From Paenibacillus sp. JQZ6Y-1 (lineage in GTDB: Bacteria > Bacillota > Bacilli > Paenibacillales > Paenibacillaceae), in NCBI RefSeq assembly GCF_040719145.1, contig NZ_JBFDUZ010000004.1, positions 62,001-126,000 on the forward strand: a stretch of 64,000 bases of DNA, in the 5' to 3' direction. Of this stretch, positions 17,724 through 26,463 are shown in pieces. The translations under genes and the position numbers were made by a program. The notes beneath the pieces were generated by a model. That model saw nothing but the letters and a program-made list of their open reading frames with translations. It had not been told where the DNA came from and searched no databases. How positions within the stretch are numbered: position 1 is the stretch's first letter; each line of letters begins with the position of its first letter.

Positions 17724-18950
17724 ATGCCAACATCTATCGGTAATCCGCAGATGATTCGTCATTTTAATGAGTATCTGATCTTGGAGCTGATCGTACAATA
17801 TCCGGGTCTATCGCGAGCGGAGATTAGTCGCCGTACCGGAATTAGCAAGCCCACTGTATCGGCAGCAGTACAGCATTTGCTGGATCGGCAGCTAGTACGG
17901 GAAACGGGGCTGGACAGCAACCAGCAGGGGCGCAAAGGGCAGGTGCTGGAATTTAATGCAACGGTATTTTATCTATTTGTGCTGGATATTGGACCAGAAG
18001 GTATTGCGACAGGCATCGCTGATCTGTCTGGTCATGTGGTAGCGGGCGAGCCAGTGTACTGGTCGGAGTGTAGCGACCAGCCAGATGAGCAGCAGTTGGC
18101 GGCAATGCTATTGTCCCGTTTACATCAAGGGGCAAAGGAGTTGGGCATCTTGCCGGAGCAGATTCGTTTTGCCAGTGCGGGTATTCCAGCGGTTGTCGAT
18201 CCGGTAACAGGTAAGATTCAGACGTTATTACCTCAGCTGAATCGGTATATGTCTTTGCTATCGTCCGCATCCTTGTCCCAACAACTCGGCATGGAGGTGC
18301 TGCTCGACAATGATGTGAATCTGGCTGCTGCTGCGGAAAAGCAATATGGCGTGGCGAGAACAGCTGCCCATTTTGCCTATTTGTATCTCGGTGAAGGCGT
18401 CGGGGCGGGGCTGATGATCGACGACAAGCTGTACCGTGGGCTTCATGGAGCCGCGGGCGAAATCGGACAATCGGCGACATCGCTGTCGGCTGAAGCACCT
18501 GCACAGCCTCGCAGGCTGGAGCAGCAGATTGGCAGTGAAGGGCTACGCGAGCTGATGTCAGATTATACAGCACAGCATCCAGATTCTGAAATGGACGGCT
18601 GGCATGTACAGCATTTGCTGGATGCAGCGGCACAGGGGCAGCCCGGCGCGCAGTCGATTATGCAGCAATATGTGGAACGGTTGGTACTGCCGCTTAGCCA
18701 AATGACGGCGTTGTTATCACCGGAGATGATTGTGTTCGGCGGACCGATTGGCAGTCAAGCGGAGTTGTTCCTTCCGCAGCTACAACAATCGCTGCAACCC
18801 CTTGTACCAGCAATGCCGCAGCTGAAGTCTTCCGCTCTTAGCGACAGCGCGGTTATGCGCGGAGCAGCACGGGCGGGTGTACAGCGTGCATTTGTCCATA
18901 TTCGAGAGGATGTGCTGGCTGTCGGCACACCCGTATCCCTACACAACTAG
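17724..18950 (+). CDS. ROK-family transcriptional regulator (NagC/XylR type)
   Basis: 408 residues. The N-terminal winged helix (about 14-60: LSRAEISRRTGISKPTVSAAV) is followed by a degenerate actin-like ROK fold with VLDIGPEGIATGIADL, LLDNDVNLAAAAEKQYG, LGEGVGAGLMIDDKLYRG and AAGEIGQ. The zinc Cys cluster of ROK repressors is not evident. Such proteins repress sugar genes and release DNA on binding a sugar or sugar phosphate. AAGGAGG lies 4 bases before the ATG, formed partly by the last unit of the hexamer array. The ROK kinase gene follows after 10 bases. The palindrome at 17541-17561 is the likely binding site. Confidence 0.93.
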   Translation: MPTSIGNPQMIRHFNEYLILELIVQYPGLSRAEISRRTGISKPTVSAAVQHLLDRQLVRETGLDSNQQGRKGQVLEFNATVFYLFVLDIGPEGIATGIADLSGHVVAGEPVYWSECSDQPDEQQLAAMLLSRLHQGAKELGILPEQIRFASAGIPAVVDPVTGKIQTLLPQLNRYMSLLSSASLSQQLGMEVLLDNDVNLAAAAEKQYGVARTAAHFAYLYLGEGVGAGLMIDDKLYRGLHGAAGEIGQSATSLSAEAPAQPRRLEQQIGSEGLRELMSDYTAQHPDSEMDGWHVQHLLDAAAQGQPGAQSIMQQYVERLVLPLSQMTALLSPEMIVFGGPIGSQAELFLPQLQQSLQPLVPAMPQLKSSALSDSAVMRGAARAGVQRAFVHIREDVLAVGTPVSLHN

Positions 18951-18960
18951 GAGGCAAATT

Positions 18961-19998
18961 ATGCAGCAACAGCAGAATGGAATCACGATCCCACCAGCAT
19001 CACCTCTTTCCTCTGATTGGTATGCAGGCATTGATATTGGTGGAACCAAGACATTAATCGTACTTGCCCGCCGCGACGGGCAGATTGCTGCAAGGAGCAA
19101 ACGACCGACGGTGCAAACGGCGGAGCCTGCGGATTTTGTAGCATGGCTATTTGCCGTGCTGGATGAAGTATTGCAAGAGCAGGGATTGACTCGACAACAG
19201 CTAGGTGGCATCGGTATCGGATTGCCGGGTGCAGTGAACCCAGAAGAAGGCACGATTCGTCATGTACCTGCCCTGCCGCTGGATGGCGTCAACCTCAAGC
19301 AGTTGATCGCTCTGCATTATGACGGTGCGCTGTATCTCGACAATGATGTGAATGTGGCTGCACTTGGTGAACGCTGGCTTGGTGCTGGTGCGGGGCGTCG
19401 TCATCTTGTCATGGTAACGGTTGGTACGGGCATTGGCGGCGCCGTTATTATCAATGGTCAGCTGTATCATGGAGCGGATTATACAGCGGGGGAGATTTCA
19501 TACTTTGTTGTCGATCACCAAGCGGGAGGAATAGATGTACAGCAGGCAAGCAGCACCGAATTTGGGCGCTTTGAATCGCTGGCGTCAGGCACGGGCATCG
19601 GTGAACACGCACGGCGTTGGTTGAGAGAAGATGGATTATCTTTACAAAAAAACGATGCTATCTTGCAGGCGGCGAACGGACAAGTAGAGCAGGTACAAGC
19701 AGTACATGTACTGGAACTGGCTGCTGCGGGTGATGCGGAAGCGGCGGCGATCATGAATCTGCCACTGGATTATATGGCAGCGGGGCTAGCGAATATTATT
19801 TCCCTGCTGAATCCGCAATGTATTGTTGTCGGCGGCGGTGTGTCGGAATCTGCCTATTATATGGCGGAATTACAGCGACGGACGCAGAGTCTAGTACCGA
19901 TTGATTGTCCGATCGTCCCGGCACAGCTTGGCAACGAAGCCGGAGCGCTTGGTGCGGTGTACGGCGTGATGACAGCTAGAGCGTTAGAAAACATCTGA
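18961..19998 (+). CDS. ROK-family sugar kinase (glucokinase-like), zinc motif missing
   Basis: 345 residues from the ATG that follows AGGAGG, 10 bases after the regulator stop. ATP-site motif DIGGTKT (about 25-31), sugar-site LYLDNDVNVAALGE and phosphate-binding TVGTGIGGAVII are intact. The usual CxCGxxGCxE zinc cluster and the GEIGH histidine are replaced (TAGEISYFVVDHQAGG, no cysteines), so this is an atypical ROK member. It is likely a cytoplasmic sugar kinase, but specificity and even catalytic competence are uncertain. Probably co-transcribed with the repressor. Confidence 0.88.
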   Translation: MQQQQNGITIPPASPLSSDWYAGIDIGGTKTLIVLARRDGQIAARSKRPTVQTAEPADFVAWLFAVLDEVLQEQGLTRQQLGGIGIGLPGAVNPEEGTIRHVPALPLDGVNLKQLIALHYDGALYLDNDVNVAALGERWLGAGAGRRHLVMVTVGTGIGGAVIINGQLYHGADYTAGEISYFVVDHQAGGIDVQQASSTEFGRFESLASGTGIGEHARRWLREDGLSLQKNDAILQAANGQVEQVQAVHVLELAAAGDAEAAAIMNLPLDYMAAGLANIISLLNPQCIVVGGGVSESAYYMAELQRRTQSLVPIDCPIVPAQLGNEAGALGAVYGVMTARALENI

Positions 19999-20190
19999 TT
20001 GACACCAAAGTGGATTTTAAGTAAATCTCGCAGCCAAGCTGTAGATGCTAAATAAGATTCCTTGCTGGGAGCTATTTGATTTGGTAAACGTCAATTGAAC
20101 TTCTGTAACCCCCTTTGCATCGGATAAGAAACCTACTGTGTACAAAAATACAATGCGTATCCGAATCAGAGAGAATACCATAGCTGAAAA

Positions 20191-20230
20191 ACAGCTAAAA
20201 CAGCTAAAACAGCTAAAACAGCTAAAACAG
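20191..20230 (+). repeat. nonamer microsatellite, (ACAGCTAAA)x4.4
   Basis: Four perfect copies of ACAGCTAAA plus a partial ACAG, in the intergenic region between the ROK kinase and the MFS gene, flanked by degenerate TAGCTGAAAA segments. Confidence 0.93.
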
Positions 20231-20268
20231 TGGAATAGCTGAAAATAAAGGAAAAATAGACAAACAAA

Positions 20269-20301
20269 CAGACAAAAAAGCCTGCCGATTGAAGCAGGCA
20301 C
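20269..20301 (-). terminator. hairpin with minus-strand terminator form
   Basis: GCCTGC/GCAGGC stem, with an A-run on its left that reads as a T-run on the minus strand. No convincing minus-strand gene ends here, so the role is unclear. It sits just before the MFS ribosome site. The rest of the 19999-20327 gap holds the nonamer repeat and nothing else I recognise. Confidence 0.45.
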
Positions 20302-20327
20302 TCCATTGGATAAAGGAGCAAATGTGA

Positions 20328-21557
20328 ATGGGTTCGTTGTTTGGTGAGAAGGCGGGCGTGCGCAAGCAGGCTGCGGAGCGTCCGGTGGTAGATACCGAGG
20401 CGCGGCAGACATTGCTGCGTATTCGTGGGTTTTATTTGCTGGCGGGCTTAGCGGGTGGCATGTTCAACCCGTATTTGTCGTCCATGCTGGTGCATGGTGG
20501 AATGGGCAGTGCGCAGGTAGGATTGCTGATGTCGATTGGAACACTGATCTCGATTCTGATTCAGCCGATATGGGGCATGCTAGTTGACCGATTTCAGCAG
20601 ATGCGCTTGGTGCTGATGCTCAGTGTGGCAGTGCCAGCGGTATTGTCGATCTTTTACCAGAGTCCGTATTTTCTGGTGCTGACGGTTATCTACACCTTAT
20701 CTATGGTATTTGCGGCGACGCAGGCACCGATGTCGGATTCGTATGCGTTGGTAGCGGCGCAAAAGGCGCATACGACGTATGGAGCGATTCGCTTTCTTGG
20801 TAGTTTGGGTACAGCGGCAGGTAGTTATCTAGGTGGGTTGTATATCAGTCGGCTGGATGTGTCGCTGATCTGGATTCCGTTTCTGGTGTTCAATCTGCTG
20901 GCGGCGGCGTTAACGTTCTGGCTGCCACGCCGTTCAGATGAGAGTCGGGTGCTATCGCAATCCCTGTCGGCGGGCATTCGGACGCTGCTGGGAAATAAGA
21001 TGTTTTTATGCTTTCTCGGCGGTTGTTTGCTGGTGAATCAGACGCTGACGGCGTTTAACTCGTATTTTGTGCTGTCCTTTCAAGAAGCAGGCGGTACGCT
21101 GGAAATGGCGGGGGTGGGACTGTTCATTGCCTCAGCAGCGAATATTCCAGCGATGCTGATTGCGGCGCGTGTCATTCGGCGTTTCGGGCATGAGCGCATG
21201 CTGCTAGTAGCGGCATTTGCCTATATTTTGCGCTGGGGTATTCAGTATTTGTTCCCTATACCATGGGTAATGATTGCTGTGCAGCTTCTGAATGGCTTGT
21301 CATTCGGCTTTTTCTACATTTCGGCGGTTGAGTATGTATCACGCATTACTGCCAAGCATATGCAGGCGACAGGACAAAGTATTTTTAATATGGTGTTTGT
21401 CGGTTTGGCTGGTATCGCTGGTAATTTGCTAAATGGTTACCTGTTGGAATCAGGCGGCGCAGCGGCAATGAATCTATCATGTGTGATTAGTGCGTTCCTT
21501 GGAGCTGTATTGCTCGGCTATGTAGCGCTTCGCAGTCGGCAACCTATTTCCACGTAA
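20328..21557 (+). CDS. MFS transporter (LacY/nucleoside-symporter-like, MFS_1_like)
   Basis: 409 residues with about 12 hydrophobic segments. The first helix begins RIRGFYLLAGLAGGMFNPYL and is followed by the loop 2-3 signature PIWGMLVDRF. The second half contains the related motif (RRFGHERMLLVAA). The pattern resembles the MFS_1_like group that includes LacY-type sugar/proton symporters and YwbF/3-phenylpropionate-like carriers. Substrate unknown; the neighbouring ROK kinase and regulator suggest a sugar, but a gap of about 330 bases means it need not be in the same operon. AAAGGAG precedes the ATG. Confidence 0.88.
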   Translation: MGSLFGEKAGVRKQAAERPVVDTEARQTLLRIRGFYLLAGLAGGMFNPYLSSMLVHGGMGSAQVGLLMSIGTLISILIQPIWGMLVDRFQQMRLVLMLSVAVPAVLSIFYQSPYFLVLTVIYTLSMVFAATQAPMSDSYALVAAQKAHTTYGAIRFLGSLGTAAGSYLGGLYISRLDVSLIWIPFLVFNLLAAALTFWLPRRSDESRVLSQSLSAGIRTLLGNKMFLCFLGGCLLVNQTLTAFNSYFVLSFQEAGGTLEMAGVGLFIASAANIPAMLIAARVIRRFGHERMLLVAAFAYILRWGIQYLFPIPWVMIAVQLLNGLSFGFFYISAVEYVSRITAKHMQATGQSIFNMVFVGLAGIAGNLLNGYLLESGGAAAMNLSCVISAFLGAVLLGYVALRSRQPIST

Positions 21558-21893
21558 AACAGTCATGATCTGGAACTTTCCCTCTCTCTATCATGAAAAA
21601 ATTTGTCGATTTAAAAAGATAATCCCTTTATCCCCTCTACAGTTTACGCAGAAAAGTGTAAAATAAAAGTTAGTGTAAGCAGTTTACCGAAGTTAGGTAA
21701 TCCTACATTCGGGATGATAAAAGGATAAAAACAGAGGAATTCTTACATCATTCGGTGGGATTATGCTTGTATAAGGATCAAGTGGATGAATGATGATATG
21801 AGATGTCAGTCTGGCATGTTATAACAAGCACGGCAAAGCATACGACGGGCATATGCAGCGGGACAGATCATGCGTACGGGAGGGGGAAGCCCA
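21558..21893. other. intergenic region before the membrane AraC regulator
   Basis: About 335 bases, AT-rich in its first half. It should contain the promoter for the regulator at 21894. I see no convincing operator, hairpin or gene. Confidence 0.5.
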
Positions 21894-24179
21894 TTGCTGT
21901 CAAAAAACTGGTATCGTCGTCTTCTTTTATCGTATTTTCCGATTTTTCTATTGACGATTTCGATGCTGATTTTTCTGTCGTTTATCGTAATCAATGAGAT
22001 TTCCCGACAAGAAACAGCGCGGGCAGATCGTATCTCTACCAGCTATATGATGGATACGATGGATCGGTCGGTGCAAGGAATAGAGATGGATGTGCTACGC
22101 GATGTGGAAACATCGGCGGTGTATGATGAATTTCTGTCTGATCGCGATTCGGGTGGTACAGCAGTGACGTACCAGACGGTTGAGCGTTTGCGTCAATTGA
22201 TGGACAATAACGATCTGCTGGAGTCGATCTACATTTACCGCGATTCGGATCAGAGCGTGCTAACGGTGCAAGGGTTGCAGCCGCTGAGTGGATTTCGGGA
22301 TGAGCCATTCGTCAAACAGGCGCTGACCGAGCCGGAGCAGCAGAGCTGGTCGGCGATGCGTTCGTTTGCCGAGATGGGCAGTGATCCCAGTCGGCAGGTG
22401 ATCAGCATGCACAAGCGATTGCCGCTGCCATTTGGCGATCAAGGTATGATCGTGATCAATGTGAGTGTATATGGCATGCAGCAGCTCGCGGCGTCGATGG
22501 TCAATCCGCAGGTATCGTTTTTAACGATTACGGATGCTGCTGGACAGCAGGTGTATCCACCAGCGTTAACCGAGCAGGATGAAGCGGAGCATGACGAGCC
22601 GCTGACGCAGTTGCATTCGGATCGCTTGAATTGGAATTTGGATAGTGGGCTGCGTGCTGGGCAATTGTTTGCTTGGGTATCGGTCATCTCCTATATCTGG
22701 GTGCTGATCGGCGTGCTGGTCGTGGCGGTATCCATTGCCTATATCATTTATATTACGCGCAAAAATTACAAGCCGATTCAGGTGATGATGAAGCGGATTG
22801 AATCGCTGCAATTATCCGGCAACGAAACAGCGCGCAAGGATGAGATGGCGCTGATCGACGAAGCATTGGAAAGTCTGATGAAGCAAACGGTCGATTACGA
22901 GCGTCAGCATCATGAGAATCTGTTGATTCGCCGCCGGCGGTTGTTTATGAACTGGATTGAGGGCGAGCCGCCAGAGCAATTGCAGCAGGAGCTGGAGCAG
23001 CTGCGGATTTTCCCTGATCTGCACGGACGACCAGAGCAGGAGGGCGAATTGAAGTATGCCTTTATCGTCGCCGAGATTCAGGATTACGATGCGTTTCGTG
23101 AAAAGGGCAATACCCAAGAGCACAATACGCTCAAGCTAGCGCTGACGAATGTGTTTCAGGAACTGGCGCAGCAGGACGGGGTGTCTGGCTGGTGCGAATG
23201 GATTAGCGTACGCCGAGCGGGCATTATCATCGCGGGTACGGGCGATGAGCGGCGCTGGATGCGGCTATTGTTCTCGCTAGCGGCGGGCAGTCGCGAATGG
23301 GTCGAGCATAATCTGCATCTGACGATGAGCTTTGGCACAGGGATTACCGTGCGCTGTGCTGCCGATCTGTATCTCGCCTATGAGACAGCAGTAGAATCGA
23401 TGAAATATTCGATGACGCTGGGACGCGATGGAGTCGTCATGTACAGTGATCTACCGGAAGGCGGGGAGCCGGACAGCTATCGGTATTTGCAGGCGATCTC
23501 GGATTGGATCAAGGAGTATCGGCTGCGTCAGCCTGAATGGCGTGAACGGCTCAAGCAGCTACTGGGTCGGTTGGAAGAGGATATTTTAAAAGACGATAGC
23601 ATTCGTTCCCTTGTGCTATCGCTGCTGCAAATGCTCGGTCGTGAGCTGGAAGGCATGTCTGAGCCACTCGATGTGCTGTTATCCGGTGAGGAAGCAGACG
23701 GGGTGATGGAGGCAATCGCCGAAGCAGAGACGGTGGAGGAGATTCAAGCGTCGTTGCTGCAATATTTGGATCAAGTGGCAGAGATGTATCAGCAGGCAGG
23801 CGATTCTACCAATCATCGCGCCTTGATCGGTGAGATGAAGGTGTACATGGAAGAGAATTTTGCTAATCCAGATCTGTCGCTCAATCATCTGAGCGAGCGC
23901 TTTGACGTTACGCCCAAGTATGTGAGCCATCTGTTCAAGGCAGAGCTGGATATTAAATTTATTGATCTGCTTGTTCAGCTACGTTTGCAGCGGGCAGAGG
24001 AGCTGTTATCATCAACCGACGATACGATCCAGAATATCGCGATTCAGGTCGGTTATGCGAATTCGATTACGTTTGGCAGGGTATTTAAGCGGATTATCGG
24101 CGTTACGCCGGGAGATTATCGTAAGCTGAAAATGAAGCCCGGCAGCTCGCTACTGCCATCAGGAGAACAGCGAAAATGA
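21894..24179 (+). CDS. membrane-anchored AraC-family regulator (YesS/YtdP type)
   Basis: 761 residues from a TTG start. GGGAGGGGG lies 7 bases upstream; an ATG eight codons earlier lacks a ribosome site. Transmembrane segment 1 (WYRRLLLSYFPIFLLTISML) and transmembrane segment 2 (about 265-290) enclose an extracytoplasmic sensor of about 230 residues. A cytoplasmic linker (about 300-650) leads to the C-terminal AraC DNA-binding domain (LSLNHLSERFDVTPKYVSHL, then IQNIAIQVGYANSITFGRVF). This architecture is typical of Paenibacillus and Bacillus regulators beside oligosaccharide ABC importers, where it senses extracellular sugar and activates uptake genes. It stands directly upstream of the binding-protein/permease locus at 24504-30185. 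Confidence 0.93.
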   Translation: MLSKNWYRRLLLSYFPIFLLTISMLIFLSFIVINEISRQETARADRISTSYMMDTMDRSVQGIEMDVLRDVETSAVYDEFLSDRDSGGTAVTYQTVERLRQLMDNNDLLESIYIYRDSDQSVLTVQGLQPLSGFRDEPFVKQALTEPEQQSWSAMRSFAEMGSDPSRQVISMHKRLPLPFGDQGMIVINVSVYGMQQLAASMVNPQVSFLTITDAAGQQVYPPALTEQDEAEHDEPLTQLHSDRLNWNLDSGLRAGQLFAWVSVISYIWVLIGVLVVAVSIAYIIYITRKNYKPIQVMMKRIESLQLSGNETARKDEMALIDEALESLMKQTVDYERQHHENLLIRRRRLFMNWIEGEPPEQLQQELEQLRIFPDLHGRPEQEGELKYAFIVAEIQDYDAFREKGNTQEHNTLKLALTNVFQELAQQDGVSGWCEWISVRRAGIIIAGTGDERRWMRLLFSLAAGSREWVEHNLHLTMSFGTGITVRCAADLYLAYETAVESMKYSMTLGRDGVVMYSDLPEGGEPDSYRYLQAISDWIKEYRLRQPEWRERLKQLLGRLEEDILKDDSIRSLVLSLLQMLGRELEGMSEPLDVLLSGEEADGVMEAIAEAETVEEIQASLLQYLDQVAEMYQQAGDSTNHRALIGEMKVYMEENFANPDLSLNHLSERFDVTPKYVSHLFKAELDIKFIDLLVQLRLQRAEELLSSTDDTIQNIAIQVGYANSITFGRVFKRIIGVTPGDYRKLKMKPGSSLLPSGEQRK

Positions 24180-24213
24180 GCAGCCCCATGTCGGGCTGCT
24201 TGTTTTCTTTTTG
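24180..24213 (+). terminator. rho-independent terminator
   Basis: Perfect GCAGCCC/GGGCTGC stem starting right after the regulator stop, followed by a T-rich run. It separates the regulator transcript from the uptake operon. Confidence 0.88.
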
Positions 24214-24335
24214 CCGAAAAGTCAAAGGTAATCGCTTCTAAAGTCAGTCATAGCAAGGGATGACAGGCAATCGGAAAATCGTTTATGTCGCGAATATAGT
24301 ACAAATCATGATCTCACTCCGTTCTTACATTCCAA

Positions 24336-24349
24336 TGTAAGCGTTTACT
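24336..24349 (+). promoter_or_regulatory. CcpA cre site
   Basis: TGTAAGCGTTTACT matches the Bacillus cre consensus TGWAARCGYTWNCW at every position. It lies upstream of the first solute-binding-protein gene, so carbon catabolite repression of this uptake locus is expected. Confidence 0.8.
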
Positions 24350-24366
24350 AAAAGGTTTATGGATGG

Positions 24367-24415
24367 AATCAAGTTTATTGAGCATTTTAAAAGTGAAATG
24401 CCATAATTGGGGCAT
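24367..24415 (+). repeat. conserved leader block, copy 1
   Basis: The segments AAGTTTATTGAG and, about 20 bases later, ATGCCATAATTGGGGCAT followed by CCC recur in the same order upstream of the second binding-protein gene (26321-26373). ATGCC/GGCAT can pair as a small hairpin. The block is noncoding in front of the second gene, which argues that it is leader and not coding here too. Confidence 0.8.
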
Positions 24416-24503
24416 CCCTAATTGGAACCATTTCTACCCGCAAGGATTATATGCGGTACATACACGGCACAAGGGACACAAGCTGACAAAGGGGTTGAGT
24501 AAA

Positions 24504-26117
24504 TTGAAAGCGTATTCAAAGAAAAGGTTGTTCAAGCGTATGTCCGGGTTCATGATGGCTGTGGCACTGACAGGTACAACATTACTGGCGGGCTGTTCCA
24601 GCTCCAGCAGTGATGCAGGTGCAACAACGGCAGATGGCAAATCTGTATTGAAGGTGGAAGTGTTTGACCGCGGTAATTCGCCTGCCGGTTCTACGATTAA
24701 CAGCAACTATTTGACCAAGCTTGTCAATGAACGCTTTGGTGCCAAAAACAATATCGATGTACAGTATGTCCCGATTCCCCGTTCTGAAGAGCTGCAAAAG
24801 CTGAATGTATTGATGGCGAGCGGCGGCGATGTGCCGGATATCGTGTTTACTTACGATCAAGGAACCTTTAACCGGTATGCCGAACAAGGCGGACTGACCG
24901 ATGTGACTGATCTGCTCAACCAATATGGTCCCGAACTGAAAAAGTTCCTAGGTGAAGATACACTCGCTTACGGACAACTGGAAGGCAAGCAGTTTGCCAT
25001 TCCGGGTAAGCGCTCCGTCCTAGGCAAATATGCTTCCTATATTCGTCAGGATTGGCTAGACAAGCTGAAGATGCCTATGCCGCAGACAACAGATGAGCTG
25101 TACACTACACTGAAGGCGTTCAAGGACAAAGACCCCGGCGGTGTCGGAGCCAGTGTGATTCCATTTGGCATGACGATCGCTCCGGCGCAATATGAGCCGC
25201 TGATCTGGTCGTTTATCCAGCAGCCACTAACTGACGAGCAAAAATATACCCTGCTGCAAAAGCTTGGCTCCCGTGATTATCCAGTACTGCTTCCCGGCTT
25301 CAAGGAAGGTCTGCAATTCATGAACAAGCTGTATAACGAAGGGCTGATCAGCAAGGATTTCAGTCTGGATGAGGACAAAAAGCAGCTAGGACAGGATATA
25401 CAAAATGGCAAAGTCGGCTTCTACACTGAGGATGCAGGAAACCCGTATTATGCAGGTGGCACTTACGAAAACCTGCAAGCGAATGATAAAAATGCCGTGC
25501 TGACACCAACTGATGTATTTACGAATAACGAAGGCAAACATATCAAGCCAGAATATGCGTCCAACGGTTTGTATATTATGATTCCAAAATCCAGCACCAA
25601 AGCGGTAGAAGCAATTAAATACTTGAATTGGATGGCGTCCGACAAAAACCTGTTCGATATGCAAAACGGCGTAGAAGGCGAAAACTATACGCTCAAGGAC
25701 GGCATTCCAGTCGTGAAGCCGGATGCGTCTGAAGATGTGATGAACCGCATCTACAATTACGGCGATATGGCAATTATCGCCAACGGCAAAATCGTCGGCA
25801 CCGAAGAACAAAACAACGAAGCGTATATTATGCAAATGCCAGAGAAATACCAGAAGGACATGGCGAAGTCGGTTGACATCTCCAATACCGATACCTTCCC
25901 GCCAGTGAATTTTAGCGTACCGATTGAAGCAGAAGCCAAATATGGCAGCGCATTGCAGGATAAATTCGATCAGTTGGTCGTCAAAGCGACGATGGTAGCA
26001 CCAGATCAGTTTGATGCGACCTATGATTCGCTCGTGAAGGATTACATGAGCAGCGGTGGTCAAGCGATTCTGGATGAGCGCACCAAAGTATTCCAAGAAG
26101 GCAAAGTCGCCAAATAA
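24504..26117 (+). CDS. extracellular solute-binding lipoprotein of a CUT1 sugar ABC transporter, paralogue 1
   Basis: 537 residues from a TTG start. AAAGGGG lies about 9 bases upstream, exactly where the paralogue at 26464 has its ATG, and the upstream frame extension corresponds to noncoding leader there. Lys-rich signal, then a lipobox LLAGC with a Ser-rich linker. The mature protein has the large family-1 binding-protein fold of the LplA/YtcQ class (DVPDIVFTYDQGTFNRYAEQ; ASNGLYIMIPKSS near the hinge). It captures an oligosaccharide outside the membrane for the permeases at 28363 and 29265. By eye it is about four-fifths identical to the next gene. Confidence 0.92.
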   Translation: MKAYSKKRLFKRMSGFMMAVALTGTTLLAGCSSSSSDAGATTADGKSVLKVEVFDRGNSPAGSTINSNYLTKLVNERFGAKNNIDVQYVPIPRSEELQKLNVLMASGGDVPDIVFTYDQGTFNRYAEQGGLTDVTDLLNQYGPELKKFLGEDTLAYGQLEGKQFAIPGKRSVLGKYASYIRQDWLDKLKMPMPQTTDELYTTLKAFKDKDPGGVGASVIPFGMTIAPAQYEPLIWSFIQQPLTDEQKYTLLQKLGSRDYPVLLPGFKEGLQFMNKLYNEGLISKDFSLDEDKKQLGQDIQNGKVGFYTEDAGNPYYAGGTYENLQANDKNAVLTPTDVFTNNEGKHIKPEYASNGLYIMIPKSSTKAVEAIKYLNWMASDKNLFDMQNGVEGENYTLKDGIPVVKPDASEDVMNRIYNYGDMAIIANGKIVGTEEQNNEAYIMQMPEKYQKDMAKSVDISNTDTFPPVNFSVPIEAEAKYGSALQDKFDQLVVKATMVAPDQFDATYDSLVKDYMSSGGQAILDERTKVFQEGKVAK

Positions 26118-26320
26118 CAAAGCAATCTAGCTGTAACCTATCACCATTTCATTTCTTCCATTTCTGATGTCATTTCTGTCGTTAAACTGATCCATCATGA
26201 AGCGTAAAATAGCAGATAGACAATAAACATTACTCGAATATAACATGAAGAGTGATTATATTTTCATAGCTTGAAAACCTTGATGGGTAAGGGTTTTAGC
26301 CTATCTGTTTATCTTCTGAA

Positions 26321-26373
26321 ACAAGTTTATTGAGTGATTTCGTGATCTAATGCCATAATTGGGGCATCCCGAA
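26321..26373 (+). repeat. conserved leader block, copy 2
   Basis: Second occurrence of AAGTTTATTGAG and ATGCCATAATTGGGGCAT-CCC, about 90 bases before the second binding-protein gene. The rest of the 346-base gap (26118-26463) is AT-rich and shows no gene. Confidence 0.8.
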
Positions 26374-26463
26374 AATGATAAATGGCAGGAAAGTTAACAA
26401 AAATAATAATGACCTGCTCATACCAATACGACAGGGAGAAAAGCGAACAAAGGGGTTGGGGAA

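Noticed and set aside
20017-20184. A minus-strand open frame ending SNSSQQGILFSIYSLAARFT with a natural-looking C-terminus
   Set aside because: It has no ribosome site and its upstream part runs through the nonamer repeat. I could not tie it to a family, so I treat it as chance or a decayed remnant.
21870-21893. An ATG start eight codons before the chosen TTG of the membrane AraC regulator
   Set aside because: No ribosome site precedes that ATG, while GGGAGGGGG is ideally placed before the TTG. It remains possible.
24363-24503. A longer N-terminus for the first binding protein
   Set aside because: The same segment is noncoding leader in front of the paralogue at 26464. A lipoprotein signal should be near the N-terminus, and the TTG at 24504 aligns with the paralogue's ATG.
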